A stretch of 64,000 bases of DNA from Methylotenera sp. (GTDB taxonomy: Bacteria > Pseudomonadota > Gammaproteobacteria > Burkholderiales > Methylophilaceae). The position numbers and the translations under genes were made by a program. Of this stretch, positions 1 to 8,783 are shown piece after piece. Numbering within the stretch: the stretch's first letter is position 1; each line of letters begins with the position of its first letter. The notes beneath the pieces are model-generated. The model saw only the letters and a list, made by a program, of their open reading frames with translations, was not told the DNA's origin and searched no databases. The DNA is taken from assembly GCA_030652995.1 (NCBI GenBank), contig JAUSAG010000009.1, positions 124,001 to 188,000 of the forward strand, given 5' to 3'.

Positions 1-123
1 TTGTAACACTTTAATTTCCACACCAGTGCGACGGGTAATCTCAAGCGCGTTACGTGTTAGAACGCTATAAGTACCACCACCTACTGTGCCTAAGCCTAAT
101 ATACCTACATTTAACTGTTTCAA
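1..123 (-). CDS. hom: Homoserine dehydrogenase, N-terminal part (cut by window edge)
   Basis: Only the first 41 codons lie in the window. Read on the minus strand they give a Rossmann start with the glycine-rich motif VGILGLGTVGGGTYSVL followed by ITRRTG, which is characteristic of homoserine dehydrogenase (NAD(P)-dependent reduction of aspartate semialdehyde to homoserine, for threonine and methionine synthesis). The only start in frame near the motif is a TTG whose bases overlap the TGA stop of alaA (TTGA overlap), so the two genes are probably translationally coupled. The ORF track misses it because it is truncated. The alaA-hom order is common in betaproteobacteria. Identity is fairly sure; the TTG start is inferred. 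Confidence 0.85.
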   Translation of the reverse strand, partial: MKQLNVGILGLGTVGGGTYSVLTRNALEITRRTGVEIKVLQ

Positions 124-1367
124 GCTTCTGCTCCATCTGATTTTGAAACGTGTTTTTTTCTATAATTTTTCAAGAACCTGGCAATACGTTTGATTGCCTC
201 GGTCAAATCATCCACGTTAGGTAAAAATACCACACGGAAATGATCAGGGGTCTTCCAATTAAAACCTGTGCCCTGCACTAATAATACTTTTTCTTCCAGC
301 AGCAAATCTAAAATAAACTGCTGGTCATCTTTAATCGGATAAATTTTCGGGTCTAATTTTGGAAACAAATACATGGCCGCCTGCGGTTTTGTGCAACTCA
401 CCCCTGGAATTGCATTCAGCAACTCATAAGCAATGTCGCGCTGTTTACATAAGCGGCCTTCCGGTGCCACTAAGTCATCTATACTTTGATAGCCGCCTAA
501 TGCCGTTTGAATCGCAAGCTGTCCGGGTACATTGGCACACAGACGCATTGAAGCCAGCATATTGAGGCCTTCAATGTAATCTTTTGCGTATTCTTTTTCA
601 CCGCTTAAAACCATCCAGCCTGCACGATAACCACAGGTACGATAGTTTTTTGATAAGCCGTTAAAGGTCACAAATAACACATCGTCTGCCATCGAGGCAA
701 TAGAGGTATGCACATTGCCATCGAATAAGACTTTGTCGTAAATCTCATCGGCGAAAATAACCAAACTGTGGTGGCGAGCTATCTCAATGATGCCCTCCAA
801 AATTTCACGTGGATATAAAGCGCCAGTAGGGTTGTTGGGGTTAATCACCACAATGCCACGCGTGTTTGCAGTAATTTTAGATTCTATATCTTTTAAATCC
901 GGCATCCAACCTGTCGCTTCATCACACAGATAATGACGTGCCGTACCGCCAGCCAAGTTTACTGCAGCTGTCCATAACGGATAATCCGGCATTGGCACTA
1001 ACACTTGATCACCATTATTCAGCAAGCCCTGCATTGCCATCACAATCAACTCAGAAACGCCGTTGCCGATGATGATGTCATCAACCGTCACGCCCTCTAT
1101 ATGTTTACTTTGCGTGTAATGCATAATCGCTTTACGCGGCTCAAACAGGCCTTTGCTATCGGTATACCCACCCGCCTTGCCCATATTACGAATCACATCC
1201 TGTTGAATTTCTTCAGGCACTTCAAAACCAAACGCGGCCGGGTTGCCAATATTCAGCTTAATAATACGCTGACCTTCTTCTTCCATTTGGCGGGCGCGTT
1301 GCAACACTGGGCCACGAATATCGTAGCAAACGTTAGCAAGCTTGTTAGATTTTTCAATTTTTTGCAT
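120..1367 (-). CDS. alaA: Glutamate-pyruvate aminotransferase AlaA (alanine-synthesizing)
   Basis: A 415-residue class I/II PLP-dependent aminotransferase. The N-terminus IEKSNKLANVCYDIRGPV closely resembles E. coli AlaA (about 405 aa), and the family motifs are present: NPNNPTGA near 175, FADEIYDK near 205, and the PLP-lysine segment FNGLSKNYR near 240. Known role of AlaA: transfer of the amino group from glutamate to pyruvate to make alanine, in the cytoplasm. It lies directly upstream of hom, with the stop codon overlapping the hom start, so the two are likely co-transcribed. A related enzyme such as AlaC is less likely given the N-terminal match. Confidence 0.9.
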   Translation of the reverse strand: MQKIEKSNKLANVCYDIRGPVLQRARQMEEEGQRIIKLNIGNPAAFGFEVPEEIQQDVIRNMGKAGGYTDSKGLFEPRKAIMHYTQSKHIEGVTVDDIIIGNGVSELIVMAMQGLLNNGDQVLVPMPDYPLWTAAVNLAGGTARHYLCDEATGWMPDLKDIESKITANTRGIVVINPNNPTGALYPREILEGIIEIARHHSLVIFADEIYDKVLFDGNVHTSIASMADDVLFVTFNGLSKNYRTCGYRAGWMVLSGEKEYAKDYIEGLNMLASMRLCANVPGQLAIQTALGGYQSIDDLVAPEGRLCKQRDIAYELLNAIPGVSCTKPQAAMYLFPKLDPKIYPIKDDQQFILDLLLEEKVLLVQGTGFNWKTPDHFRVVFLPNVDDLTEAIKRIARFLKNYRKKHVSKSDGAEA

Positions 1368-1447
1368 AAATTTTAAGATGAAATGTCAGCTACTTTTAGC
1401 CAACTTAGTAAAGTATGCTATCTTACCTTTTCACCCTACATCAAGCA

Positions 1448-1840
1448 ATGCAAAGCATGAAACTACACCTCACACAAGCCGAAGGAAACAATCTAATCAC
1501 GGGCATTACTGAGGATGAAATACTGATCAATCATCGCCCCTACTCAACATGCTTAATTGTGATGCCAAACACACTAGTGACTGATTGGCGTTCAAACACC
1601 GTTAATCAATTGTCATTTGAAACGTTAACCGCAGATGACTTTGAAAAAATTGCCGCATTAAAACCAGAAGTGGTATTACTGGGCACTGGTAAAACGCATC
1701 GGTTTTTACACCCAAAACTATGCTTAGCACTCAGCCTGCAAGGGGTTGCAGTGGAGTGCATGACTACCGCAGCGGCTTGCAGAACTTACAATATATTGAT
1801 GAGCGAGGGGCGTGAAGTGGCGGCAGTTTTACTGCTTTAG
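1448..1840 (+). CDS. Mth938-like domain protein (DUF498)
   Basis: A small protein of about 130 residues resembling the Mth938/DUF498 (NDUFAF3-like) family: an N-terminal beta segment (MKLHLTQAEGNNLITGI), the segment ILINHRPYSTCLIVMPNTLV, then LKPEVVLLGTGKTHRFLHP and a C-terminal CMTTAAACRTYNILMSEGR, which is a typical family ending. The function is unknown in bacteria. The ORF track opens at 1415, but that stretch includes a TATGCT sequence that looks like a -10 box, and the conserved part begins at the ATG at 1448 or 1457. It is divergent from alaA and convergent with the decayed gene downstream. Confidence 0.75.
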   Translation: MQSMKLHLTQAEGNNLITGITEDEILINHRPYSTCLIVMPNTLVTDWRSNTVNQLSFETLTADDFEKIAALKPEVVLLGTGKTHRFLHPKLCLALSLQGVAVECMTTAAACRTYNILMSEGREVAAVLLL

Positions 1841-1854
1841 AGCATAGAACCTAT

Positions 1855-2663
1855 TTACAGAGGCGATTTAGAGATGAAAGCATCAAATTTGCTGATAGGC
1901 AAAGGATGGCTGAACCAATAACCCTGAAATGCATAACAACCGCTTTCTAATAAAAACTGCTGCTGAGCTTCAGTTTCAACCCCCTCGGCAACCACCCTGA
2001 GGCCTAAATCCTGTCCCAAGGCAATAATAGTACGTGCGATAGCTGCATCATGGTAATCAGTTAGAATATCTCGCACAAATGACTTGTCGATTTTTAATTG
2101 ATCTAACGGTAGATGCTTGCTATTAAACTGTTACCCCATGAGCCAAACACGCGCACATCATCTATAACAACATACTGCGTTGCAAATCCAAAGTGGGTGC
2201 TGGAAAATACAACAAAAGCCGCTAAACAAGATAAGAAAAAAACGGACCTTAGCCACTTATGTTCATTTTTGAGTAACAAGTAGCCATAAAATGCCAGCAG
2301 TAAAAAGTAATGATGCTCAGCTCTTGGTGCTGAAGTACTCGGAACATCCAAAAACAGACTCATCCCTAAAATCATGGTAAACAGACTAGACAGTAACAAA
2401 AAAGCCGCACTACGTATGCGGCTCTTTCTTGTTAAAACTAACGTTACTGCACCCAGAACTACGAGTAAACCATCTACCCATGCAATAGACCAAGCCCCAG
2501 AGTAAATTAGAAACACAACCCATACGGCCCCTATCCCCATCAGCGCTAAACTACCTATCTCTAGAGCAATTTTTACACGATGCCGATGCATATCATCCAA
2601 TGGAGTAAGCGAAAAATAGCCTGATACTCGTTGAAACGGGTTTTTCATTTCTATTAGTATCAA
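1855..2663 (-). pseudogene. Remnant of a membrane GGDEF/EAL-type c-di-GMP signalling protein
   Basis: Two adjacent ORFs are the two ends of one gene. The upstream 186-residue piece has a cytoplasmic lead (NPFQRVSGYFSL) and several hydrophobic segments, as in membrane sensor domains of c-di-GMP enzymes. The downstream piece is the C-terminal end of an EAL phosphodiesterase: reading slightly upstream of the tracked Met gives LPLDQLKIDKSFVRDIL, followed by VVAEGVETEAQQ and GYWFSHPLP. Near 2130 the frames switch and a TAG ends the membrane ORF. The whole central part (any GGDEF, the EAL signature and most of the barrel) is missing. A large internal deletion with a frameshift is the simplest explanation. 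The gene cannot make an active enzyme; the membrane piece could still be expressed. Confidence 0.8.
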
Positions 2664-2734
2664 TAAATTATCTAAGTAATTATTTTAGCTGACCTTTTTA
2701 ATGATGATTATTTCAATTTTCACAAACCGTTGCT

Positions 2735-3967
2735 TTAAAACCCTTTGCGTGAAAACGTCAGCGTAGCATTAGTACCACCAAAGCCAAAGCTATTGGATAA
2801 TGCCGTTTCAATTTTCACATTTTCAATCGGGTTACGCACAATATTCAAACCTATCGCCGCAGGGTCTAATGTTTCGATGTTAGCTGAAGCAGCAATAAAA
2901 CCGTGCTCCATCATCAGTAAGGTATAAATTGCCTCATTTACGCCCGCGGCACCAAGCGCATGACCAGACAGTGATTTGGTAGAGGCGATTGCGGGATTCT
3001 GATTTAAACCATTTTCACCAAACACCTCACGAATGGCTTCCAACTCTTTTACATCACCAACTGGTGTGCTAGTTCCGTGCGTATTGATGTAGTCAATTGG
3101 GTCAGATATGCCATCCAATGCCAAACGCATACAGCGCACCGCACCTTCGCCACTTGGCGCCACCATGTCATAACCATCTGATGTAGCGCCGTAACCGACC
3201 ACCTCAGCGTATATTTTTGCGCCACGCGCTTTAGCATGCTCGTACTCTTCAAGCACGACAATACCGCCGCCGCCAGAAATCACAAAACCATCACGGTTTG
3301 CATCATAAGTGCGCGACGCTTTATCAGGCGTCTCGTTATATTTGCTGCTCAATGCGCCCATTGCGTCAAACATAAATGACAACGTCCAATGTTCCTCTTC
3401 CGCACCACCTGCAAAAATAATATCTTGCTTGCCTAATTGAATTTGCTCCACGCCCGCGCCAATACAGTGCGCACTGGTAGAACACGCAGAACTGATGCCG
3501 TAATTGATACCTTTAATTTTTGCGCCTGTAGCAAGGCATGCCGACACACCGCTCGCCATCGCTTTTGTGACCATATAAGGTCCTACGCGGCGCACGCCTT
3601 TTTCACGTAGCGTGTCGATGCCTTCTAAAATACTTTCATGTGATGCACCACCCGCGCCTACAATTAAACCTGTACGCACATTGGATACAATTTCTTCAGC
3701 CAGTTGAGAGTCCGCAATAGCTTCTTGCATCGCCAGCCAGGCATAAGCATGACCTTTTGCCATAAAGCGCATTAGCTTGCGGTCTATTAGCTCTTCTACA
3801 TTCAGATTTTTGATAGAACCCGCCACTTGCGAGCGCAAGCCCATTTCAGCGTATTCTGGTTGATAAGTAATCCCTGACTTGCCTGCCTTCAGGCTAGCCA
3901 ACACTTCAGCTTTATTGTTGCCCAAACTGGAAACAATCCCAAACCCCGTAACGACGACACGACGCAT
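2735..3967 (-). CDS. fabB: 3-oxoacyl-ACP synthase I (FabB)
   Basis: A 410-residue beta-ketoacyl-ACP synthase with the thiolase fold. The Cys-His-His triad is visible: SSACSTSAH (Cys near 165), [11 protein letters not shown] (His near 300) and [11 protein letters not shown] (His near 335); the C-terminus has [13 protein letters not shown]. The sequence begins [13 protein letters not shown] as in E. coli FabB. It follows fabA by about 30 bp on the same strand; this fabA-fabB pairing identifies it as the synthase that elongates the cis-3-decenoyl-ACP made by FabA in unsaturated fatty acid synthesis, distinct from the fabF at about 31 kb. It probably forms a two-gene operon with fabA. Confidence 0.92.
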   Translation of the reverse strand: MRRVVVTGFGIVSSLGNNKAEVLASLKAGKSGITYQPEYAEMGLRSQVAGSIKNLNVEELIDRKLMRFMAKGHAYAWLAMQEAIADSQLAEEIVSNVRTGLIVGAGGASHESILEGIDTLREKGVRRVGPYMVTKAMASGVSACLATGAKIKGINYGISSACSTSAHCIGAGVEQIQLGKQDIIFAGGAEEEHWTLSFMFDAMGALSSKYNETPDKASRTYDANRDGFVISGGGGIVVLEEYEHAKARGAKIYAEVVGYGATSDGYDMVAPSGEGAVRCMRLALDGISDPIDYINTHGTSTPVGDVKELEAIREVFGENGLNQNPAIASTKSLSGHALGAAGVNEAIYTLLMMEHGFIAASANIETLDPAAIGLNIVRNPIENVKIETALSNSFGFGGTNATLTFSRKGF

Positions 3968-3999
3968 TTCGTGCTCCTTAAAAACTTTTTTTATTCTAA

Positions 4000-4515
4000 T
4001 TAAAAATTATCTGTGCGCGTAAATAAACCTACACGCAGATCGCTAGCTACATAAATTTCACGTCCGTCCAGCGTCATGGTGGCATCCGCTAGACCCATCA
4101 CCAATTTACGCATAATTACGCGTTTTAAATCAATGGTATAAGTCGCCATTTTAGCAGTTGGCAATACTTGTCCGGTAAACTTCACTTCACCAGCACCCAG
4201 TGCTCGCCCACGGCCTGGACCACCCATCCAACCTAAATAAAACCCAACCAACTGCCACATCGCATCTAACCCTAAGCAACCTGGCATCACTGGATCACCC
4301 GTAAAGTGACATTCAAAAAACCATAAGTCAGGCCTAATATCCAGCTCAGCGATAATTTGGCCGTTACCATATTTACCACCATCTTCAGTAATAGAAACAA
4401 TGCGGTCAAACATTAACATCGGCGGCAATGGCAATTGCGCATTACCTGGCCCAAACATCTCACCACGACCACATTTGAGTAACTCTTCTTTTGTAAAACT
4501 ATTTTGTTTTTGCAT
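4000..4515 (-). CDS. fabA: 3-hydroxydecanoyl-ACP dehydratase/isomerase (FabA)
   Basis: 171 residues, the usual FabA length. Hot-dog fold with the FabA signature [24 protein letters not shown], containing the active-site His (near 70) and Asp (near 84). FabA dehydrates 3-hydroxydecanoyl-ACP and isomerises the trans-2 product to cis-3, committing the chain to unsaturated fatty acids. It is first in the fabA-fabB operon and divergent from mxaR across a 220-bp intergenic region. The start at 4515 gives the expected N-terminus ([18 protein letters not shown]). FabZ at about 46.8 kb is the general dehydratase, so both are encoded in this window. Confidence 0.95.
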   Translation of the reverse strand: MQKQNSFTKEELLKCGRGEMFGPGNAQLPLPPMLMFDRIVSITEDGGKYGNGQIIAELDIRPDLWFFECHFTGDPVMPGCLGLDAMWQLVGFYLGWMGGPGRGRALGAGEVKFTGQVLPTAKMATYTIDLKRVIMRKLVMGLADATMTLDGREIYVASDLRVGLFTRTDNF

Positions 4516-4640
4516 GATTCTAATTTATATATTTTAGGATGATTGCTATTTTCGCTGGAAATACAAATTTACGAAAGCTTTATTCACTTTTTATCAGCAT
4601 TTATATTAAGCTTAAAGGTAAATTCAAACAAATTTATGCA

Positions 4641-4666
4641 AGGGGTATACAGATCTGTTTACCCCT
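4641..4666. promoter_or_regulatory. 26-bp near-perfect palindrome upstream of mxaR (candidate operator)
   Basis: Outer arms AGGGGTA and TACCCCT flank a perfect inner palindrome ACAGATCTGT; only one T/T pair in the 26 bp breaks the symmetry. It is not followed by a T-run on either strand, so it does not look like a terminator. Its right half overlaps the predicted -35 box of the mxaR promoter, a position suited to repression or promoter-proximal regulation. The protein that binds is unknown. Confidence 0.7.
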
Positions 4667-4686
4667 GATAAAAAAACGTTTATGAT
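4658..4686 (+). promoter_or_regulatory. Predicted sigma-70 promoter of the mxaRSACKL operon
   Basis: TTTACC (4658-4663), a 17-bp spacer and TATGAT (4681-4686) match the housekeeping consensus well and lie about 50 bp before the mxaR ATG at 4736. The -35 box is inside the right arm of the 26-bp palindrome. Predicted from sequence only. Confidence 0.6.
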
Positions 4687-4735
4687 GTCTTCAACTTAAT
4701 TTTAACCATTTCAAAAAAAGAGTCGGGAAATTTCA

Positions 4736-5752
4736 ATGAGTGACCTTCAGCTAACCGATTGGCGCAACCATGCGCTTGCCTTAGAATCAGAAGTCAATAA
4801 AGTCGTGGTAGGCCAACATACGCCGATACGCTTGATTACGACTTCAATTTTCGCACGTGGTCACGTGTTGTTAGAGGGCGACGTTGGCGTAGGTAAAACC
4901 ACCTTGTTGCGTGCCTTCACTCGCGGCATCGGTGGCGGTTATCAACGGATTGAAGGCACTATCGACTTAATGCCTAACGATTTGGTTTACCACACCTATC
5001 TAGGTGAGGATGGTAAACCGCACGTAAGTGCTGGTCCATTACTTATGTCTGGTGAAAATCTATCCGTATTCTTTTTTAACGAAATCAACCGCGCTCGCCC
5101 ACAGGTTCACTCATTATTATTACGTGTAATGGCCGAGCGGAGCCTATCTGCGTTTAATGCAGAACATTACTTCCCGCACATGATTGTGTTTGCTGACCGC
5201 AACCAAGTAGAAAAAGAAGAAACTTTTGAAATCCCGTCTGCGGCACGTGATCGCTTTATGATGGAAATCCCAATTGTCGTTCCAAATGATGATGCCATTA
5301 TGGAAGCCTTGGTATTTGACACCAAGTTCCATAACGTTGACGCGTTAGTGGATACCGTAAAGCCTGATGTACTGCAATTTGATGAACTTAACGGATTTTC
5401 AGGCGTAATTCAAAGCAACATTACAGCCAGTGATACGCTTAAAAAATATGCGCTAAATTTATGGAAAGCAACCAAAGCGCCGCTTGATTACGGTGTAAAA
5501 GTATCAGGCGTTGACATGAACCGCTTAGTACTCGCAGGCGCCAGTCCTCGTGGCATGAGCATGATGTTGCGCGCTGCACGTGTCAATGCTTGGCTGAATA
5601 ATCGTACTGCTGTATTGCCAGATGATATTCATGCGGTATTTCATTCCACCATTGCTCATCGTTTAGTTTTTAGCCCGGTATATGAAATGCGCCGCACAGA
5701 GATTGCGCGCGATATGTTGTCAGGCATTATCAACGCAGTTGCAGCACCTTAG
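4736..5752 (+). CDS. mxaR: MoxR-family AAA+ ATPase MxaR
   Basis: A 338-residue MoxR-type AAA+ ATPase: Walker A EGDVGVGKTT near 48-56, Walker B SVFFFNEINRARPQ near 110-122, and a sensor-1 region around FADRNQ followed by AARDRFMMEIPI. MoxR ATPases act as chaperone-like partners of von Willebrand domain proteins in metal insertion and complex maturation. Followed by a DUF58 protein and two VWA membrane proteins, it corresponds to MxaR of methylotrophs, the first gene of the mxaRSACKL maturation set for methanol dehydrogenase. A good sigma-70-like promoter and a palindrome lie just upstream. The generic label moxR also fits; the operon context supports mxaR. Confidence 0.88.
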   Translation: MSDLQLTDWRNHALALESEVNKVVVGQHTPIRLITTSIFARGHVLLEGDVGVGKTTLLRAFTRGIGGGYQRIEGTIDLMPNDLVYHTYLGEDGKPHVSAGPLLMSGENLSVFFFNEINRARPQVHSLLLRVMAERSLSAFNAEHYFPHMIVFADRNQVEKEETFEIPSAARDRFMMEIPIVVPNDDAIMEALVFDTKFHNVDALVDTVKPDVLQFDELNGFSGVIQSNITASDTLKKYALNLWKATKAPLDYGVKVSGVDMNRLVLAGASPRGMSMMLRAARVNAWLNNRTAVLPDDIHAVFHSTIAHRLVFSPVYEMRRTEIARDMLSGIINAVAAP

Positions 5753-5785
5753 CTTGCGCCAATCGCAGATACTAACCCTTACACT

Positions 5786-5910
5786 TAAAAATCCACTTTT
5801 ATGGGATGAAGTGCTAAGAGGCGCGCAACAAGTGACGCAGACACATTGTTTGAATAGGCAAGAAATGAGCGAGCGCACGACAACGCAACTCGCCCATAAA
5901 ATGGATTTTT
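5786..5910. repeat. Imperfect inverted repeat filling the mxaR-mxaS gap
   Basis: The left arm AAAAATCCACTTTTATGGG (near 5786-5804) is repeated inverted at 5893-5910 as CCCATAAAATGGATTTTT, with one base inserted. The 125-bp unit occupies nearly all of the mxaR-mxaS spacer and ends at the mxaS start codon. Its interior (GGCGCGCAACAAGTGACGC) resembles in style the interior of the element at 18.3 kb. It may be a miniature inverted-repeat element or a structured RNA spacer. The 76-codon ORF overlapping it has no support as a gene. Confidence 0.55.
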
Positions 5911-5911
5911 G

Positions 5912-6772
5912 ATGATAGAAGACATTAAATCTTTTAGTTACCATATAGGCTGGCGTTCTCGCGGACGCCACCCGGGACGGCACGCGAGTACACAGCGTGG
6001 AATGGGCATGGAGTTTCGCGGTCACACCACCCTATTATCATACCCTGACCCACGCCGTATCGATATACGCCAAACCATACGCGACCCAATGGAGCAGGTG
6101 CATGTGCGCCTATTTAATCAAAAAAGTGCGACGCCGGTTTATGTGATTTGCGATTTATCCGGCAGTATGAATTTTGGTGCCAAAAAACGCAAAATCAAAT
6201 TAGCGGCGGAAATTGCAGAGTCAATTGCAAAATCTGCAAGCGAACATCACGACCCATTTGGTTTTATTGGCTTTGATGAAACAGTGCGCGAAGACTGGAT
6301 AAGTACATCCTCATTCAAATCGCATCGGGCGATTGACATGGCTGAATCGCTAAAAGACTTTCACCCAGCACCCGTCAATTGTACTGGCATTACGGAAGTT
6401 TATCGTTATTTGCCACGTGAACGCTCACTGGTATTTTTAATCTCTGACTTTCACATGCCTAACGATTTACTTGAAGACTCACTTTCTAATTTGTTGCGCC
6501 ACCATATTGTGCCGATTGTGTTGTGGGATGCTGCGGAATACAGAAATTTACCTGAATTTGGTTTAACCAACGTCACCGATGCTGAAACAGGACAAATGCG
6601 TACTTTGTTTTTGCGTAAAGAGTTACGTGAAAAAATTATGCAATCTTTTGAAGATAGACGCAATGAAATTTACGAGCTGTTCATGCGCTTTGACATGCCT
6701 CCGTTTTATGTTGAAGGCGAGTTTGATGCAGATAGACTCACAGAGTATTTTCACCAATTTGTAGCGGCTTAA
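5912..6772 (+). CDS. mxaS: MxaS, DUF58/VWA-like protein
   Basis: A 286-residue DUF58-type protein. The von Willebrand-like core starts with VYVICDLSGSMNFGAKKRK, where DLSGS (near 81-85) is the MIDAS metal-binding motif; later come FGFIGFDETV and SLVFLISDFHMPND. No membrane segment or signal peptide is evident, so it is probably cytosolic and the direct partner of the MxaR ATPase. I use the ATG at 5912 rather than the tracked TTG at 5909. The ribosome binding site is weak (GGA about 8 nt upstream) and lies inside the right arm of the inverted repeat, so initiation may depend on RNA structure. Function follows from the operon: methanol dehydrogenase maturation. Confidence 0.85.
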   Translation: MIEDIKSFSYHIGWRSRGRHPGRHASTQRGMGMEFRGHTTLLSYPDPRRIDIRQTIRDPMEQVHVRLFNQKSATPVYVICDLSGSMNFGAKKRKIKLAAEIAESIAKSASEHHDPFGFIGFDETVREDWISTSSFKSHRAIDMAESLKDFHPAPVNCTGITEVYRYLPRERSLVFLISDFHMPNDLLEDSLSNLLRHHIVPIVLWDAAEYRNLPEFGLTNVTDAETGQMRTLFLRKELREKIMQSFEDRRNEIYELFMRFDMPPFYVEGEFDADRLTEYFHQFVAA

Positions 6773-6791
6773 CCTAAGTAAAACTTACACC

Positions 6792-7790
6792 ATGACAAAA
6801 TTTATACGTTTTTTCTCTCTAATACTTCTATTTTGCGCGACTCCGCTTTCCGCACTTGCAATAGATAGCCAAGATCTACCTGATATTAAAGAAGGTTTTG
6901 TCACCATAAAAACCATAGACCCTACACAACGCGTAGGCTACACAGTGGGCGATGTAATTGAGAGAGATGTCATTTTAACCATTAAAGCACCCTACACGCT
7001 GGTTGAAACATCACTACCAATCAAGGGTTATGAAAAGCGTTACAGAGGTCAAGTAATCGGCATTGAACTTAAAAACATTCATCATGAAAAAGATGTGCAT
7101 AAAGACTACACCACGCATCACATTAAATTAGCCTATCAAGTATTTACCAATAGTGTGGTGGCAAAAAATGCGGCATTAGGACCTGAATATCTCAACCTGA
7201 TCAATATGAAAAATAATAAAGATTTGGTCAAGTACCGTATTCCAAGTTTGGGCATTGCCATTTCACCGTTAGCGATTTTTGGCGCAGTTAAAGTTGAAGA
7301 TAATATGAGTCCGATGCTCGAACCCTTGTTAATGACACATACCCAAGAAAAACAGTGGTTAAAAGTTGCACTGGGAATACTTGTAATCAGCTTACTTGGC
7401 TTACTTTATATTTTAGGCGTGCATACTTGGCTACCTCGTATGGGCGGTCCGTTTGCAAGTGCTTATCGTACATTACGCAAAACGCCAAACTCTGCTGAAG
7501 GCTTAAAACAAGCCGTGTCAAAACTGCACCTCGCTTTTAACAATACTGGTGCAATGAGCATTTTTAACGACAATTTAGATACATTTTTAGCAAAAAAATC
7601 TAATTTCTCACCATTAAAATATGAAATTCAACAGTTCTTTGCCTTGTCGCGCCAAGTTTATTTTGAACCTAACGCAACGCATGATATAGGCAACAACCCA
7701 AGCAAGTGGCTGGTGCAATTTGCACGCCGCTGCCGTGACTGCGAACGGGGTTTAACGCCAACGCCTTTAGATTCCAAGGCGGGAGCATAA
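6792..7790 (+). CDS. mxaA: MxaA, membrane-anchored methanol dehydrogenase maturation protein
   Basis: 332 residues. A cleavable-looking signal peptide (LILLFCATPLSALA) is followed by a periplasmic beta-rich region of about 165 residues, a single membrane helix (WLKVALGILVISLLGLLYILG, near 188-210) and a cytoplasmic C-terminal domain with RRCRDCERG near the end. Position between mxaS and mxaC and this layout match MxaA, which is needed with MxaC, K and L for calcium insertion into methanol dehydrogenase in Methylobacterium. Database entries sometimes label this family a nonribosomal peptide synthetase; nothing in the sequence supports that. It starts 20 bp after mxaS and ends 4 bp before mxaC. 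Confidence 0.82.
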   Translation: MTKFIRFFSLILLFCATPLSALAIDSQDLPDIKEGFVTIKTIDPTQRVGYTVGDVIERDVILTIKAPYTLVETSLPIKGYEKRYRGQVIGIELKNIHHEKDVHKDYTTHHIKLAYQVFTNSVVAKNAALGPEYLNLINMKNNKDLVKYRIPSLGIAISPLAIFGAVKVEDNMSPMLEPLLMTHTQEKQWLKVALGILVISLLGLLYILGVHTWLPRMGGPFASAYRTLRKTPNSAEGLKQAVSKLHLAFNNTGAMSIFNDNLDTFLAKKSNFSPLKYEIQQFFALSRQVYFEPNATHDIGNNPSKWLVQFARRCRDCERGLTPTPLDSKAGA

Positions 7791-7793
7791 ATC

Positions 7794-8783
7794 ATGGTTT
7801 TTTCACATCCATGGTTACTTTGGTTGTTGCCCCTAGCGATACTGCCGCTGTTATTACAGCGCACACATGCCAAACATTATTCTTGGGTAAATATGCTACC
7901 AGCGGATCCATTGTCCGATCTTGTTGGGCTGCTGTTAAAAGCACTCGCTCTACTCACGCTGCTCTTTATCATCATTGGCTTGAGCGCCCCTCACACTAAA
8001 GAGCAAAGTGTAGAACGCATAGGCGTGGGCGCGCAGATTGCCTTGGTGCTGGATCGTAGCGCCAGTATGGATGACCCATTTTCAGGTAGCACAGATGCCA
8101 CGGGCAATACCACGGTGGGTGAAACCAAATCCGTTGCCGCAGCAAGGCTCATCACCGAGTTTGTAAAGTCACGCCAGCAAGATATGTTTGGCATGATTAC
8201 CTTTAGTAACTCCGCCATGTATGTGTTGCCACTCAGTGAAAATAAAAAAGCCATCATCTCTGCTGTGCAGGCAACCAGTGGCAATGCGCTATTTCAAACC
8301 AATATTGGCAGCGGCTTAACCAGTAGCGCAGGTTTATTCAATAAAATCCCCGATTCAGGTTCGCGCGCGGTAATTCTGGTGTCTGACGGTGCCGGTCGTA
8401 TGGATGCAAACACTCAGCAAAAAATTAAAGACTGGTTTGACCGTTTGCACCTAAGCTTATATTGGATTGTACTGCGCCAGCCAGATGGTTTAAGTATTTT
8501 TGATACCACATACAAACCAGTTGAAGATCAACCATTGCCAGCAGAAATCGAGCTGTACGAATTTTTTAAAACGCTCAAAACACCATTTAAAGCCTATGAG
8601 GCAGAAGACCCAAAGTCTCTGCAATTGGCTATGAACGACATTAACAATCGTGAAAAAAAACCTATCAAGTACTTTGAAAAAATACCAGGTCGAGATTACT
8701 CCAATGTTTGCTTTATCATCGCGGCCATCATGATTAGTTTGCTATTAAGTGTGAAATATTTAGAGGTTAAAACATGGCACTAA
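7794..8783 (+). CDS. mxaC: MxaC, BatA-like VWA membrane protein
   Basis: 329 residues with a BatA-like layout: two N-terminal membrane helices (near 5-22 and 45-63), a von Willebrand A domain with the MIDAS motif DRSASMDD near 87-94, TFSNSA near 145, VILVSDGAGRMD near 200, and a C-terminal helix (VCFIIAAIMISLLLSVKYL). Known MxaC proteins act in maturation of the calcium-containing methanol dehydrogenase; the VWA domain probably faces the periplasm. It overlaps the mxaK start by 10 bp, indicating translational coupling. Confidence 0.85.
   Translation: MVFSHPWLLWLLPLAILPLLLQRTHAKHYSWVNMLPADPLSDLVGLLLKALALLTLLFIIIGLSAPHTKEQSVERIGVGAQIALVLDRSASMDDPFSGSTDATGNTTVGETKSVAAARLITEFVKSRQQDMFGMITFSNSAMYVLPLSENKKAIISAVQATSGNALFQTNIGSGLTSSAGLFNKIPDSGSRAVILVSDGAGRMDANTQQKIKDWFDRLHLSLYWIVLRQPDGLSIFDTTYKPVEDQPLPAEIELYEFFKTLKTPFKAYEAEDPKSLQLAMNDINNREKKPIKYFEKIPGRDYSNVCFIIAAIMISLLLSVKYLEVKTWH

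Noticed and set aside
5682-5912. 76-codon plus-strand ORF spanning the end of mxaR and the mxaR-mxaS gap
   Set aside because: It overlaps mxaR out of frame, has no recognisable motif, and its downstream half is the inverted repeat. Its stop overlapping the mxaS ATG is probably chance.
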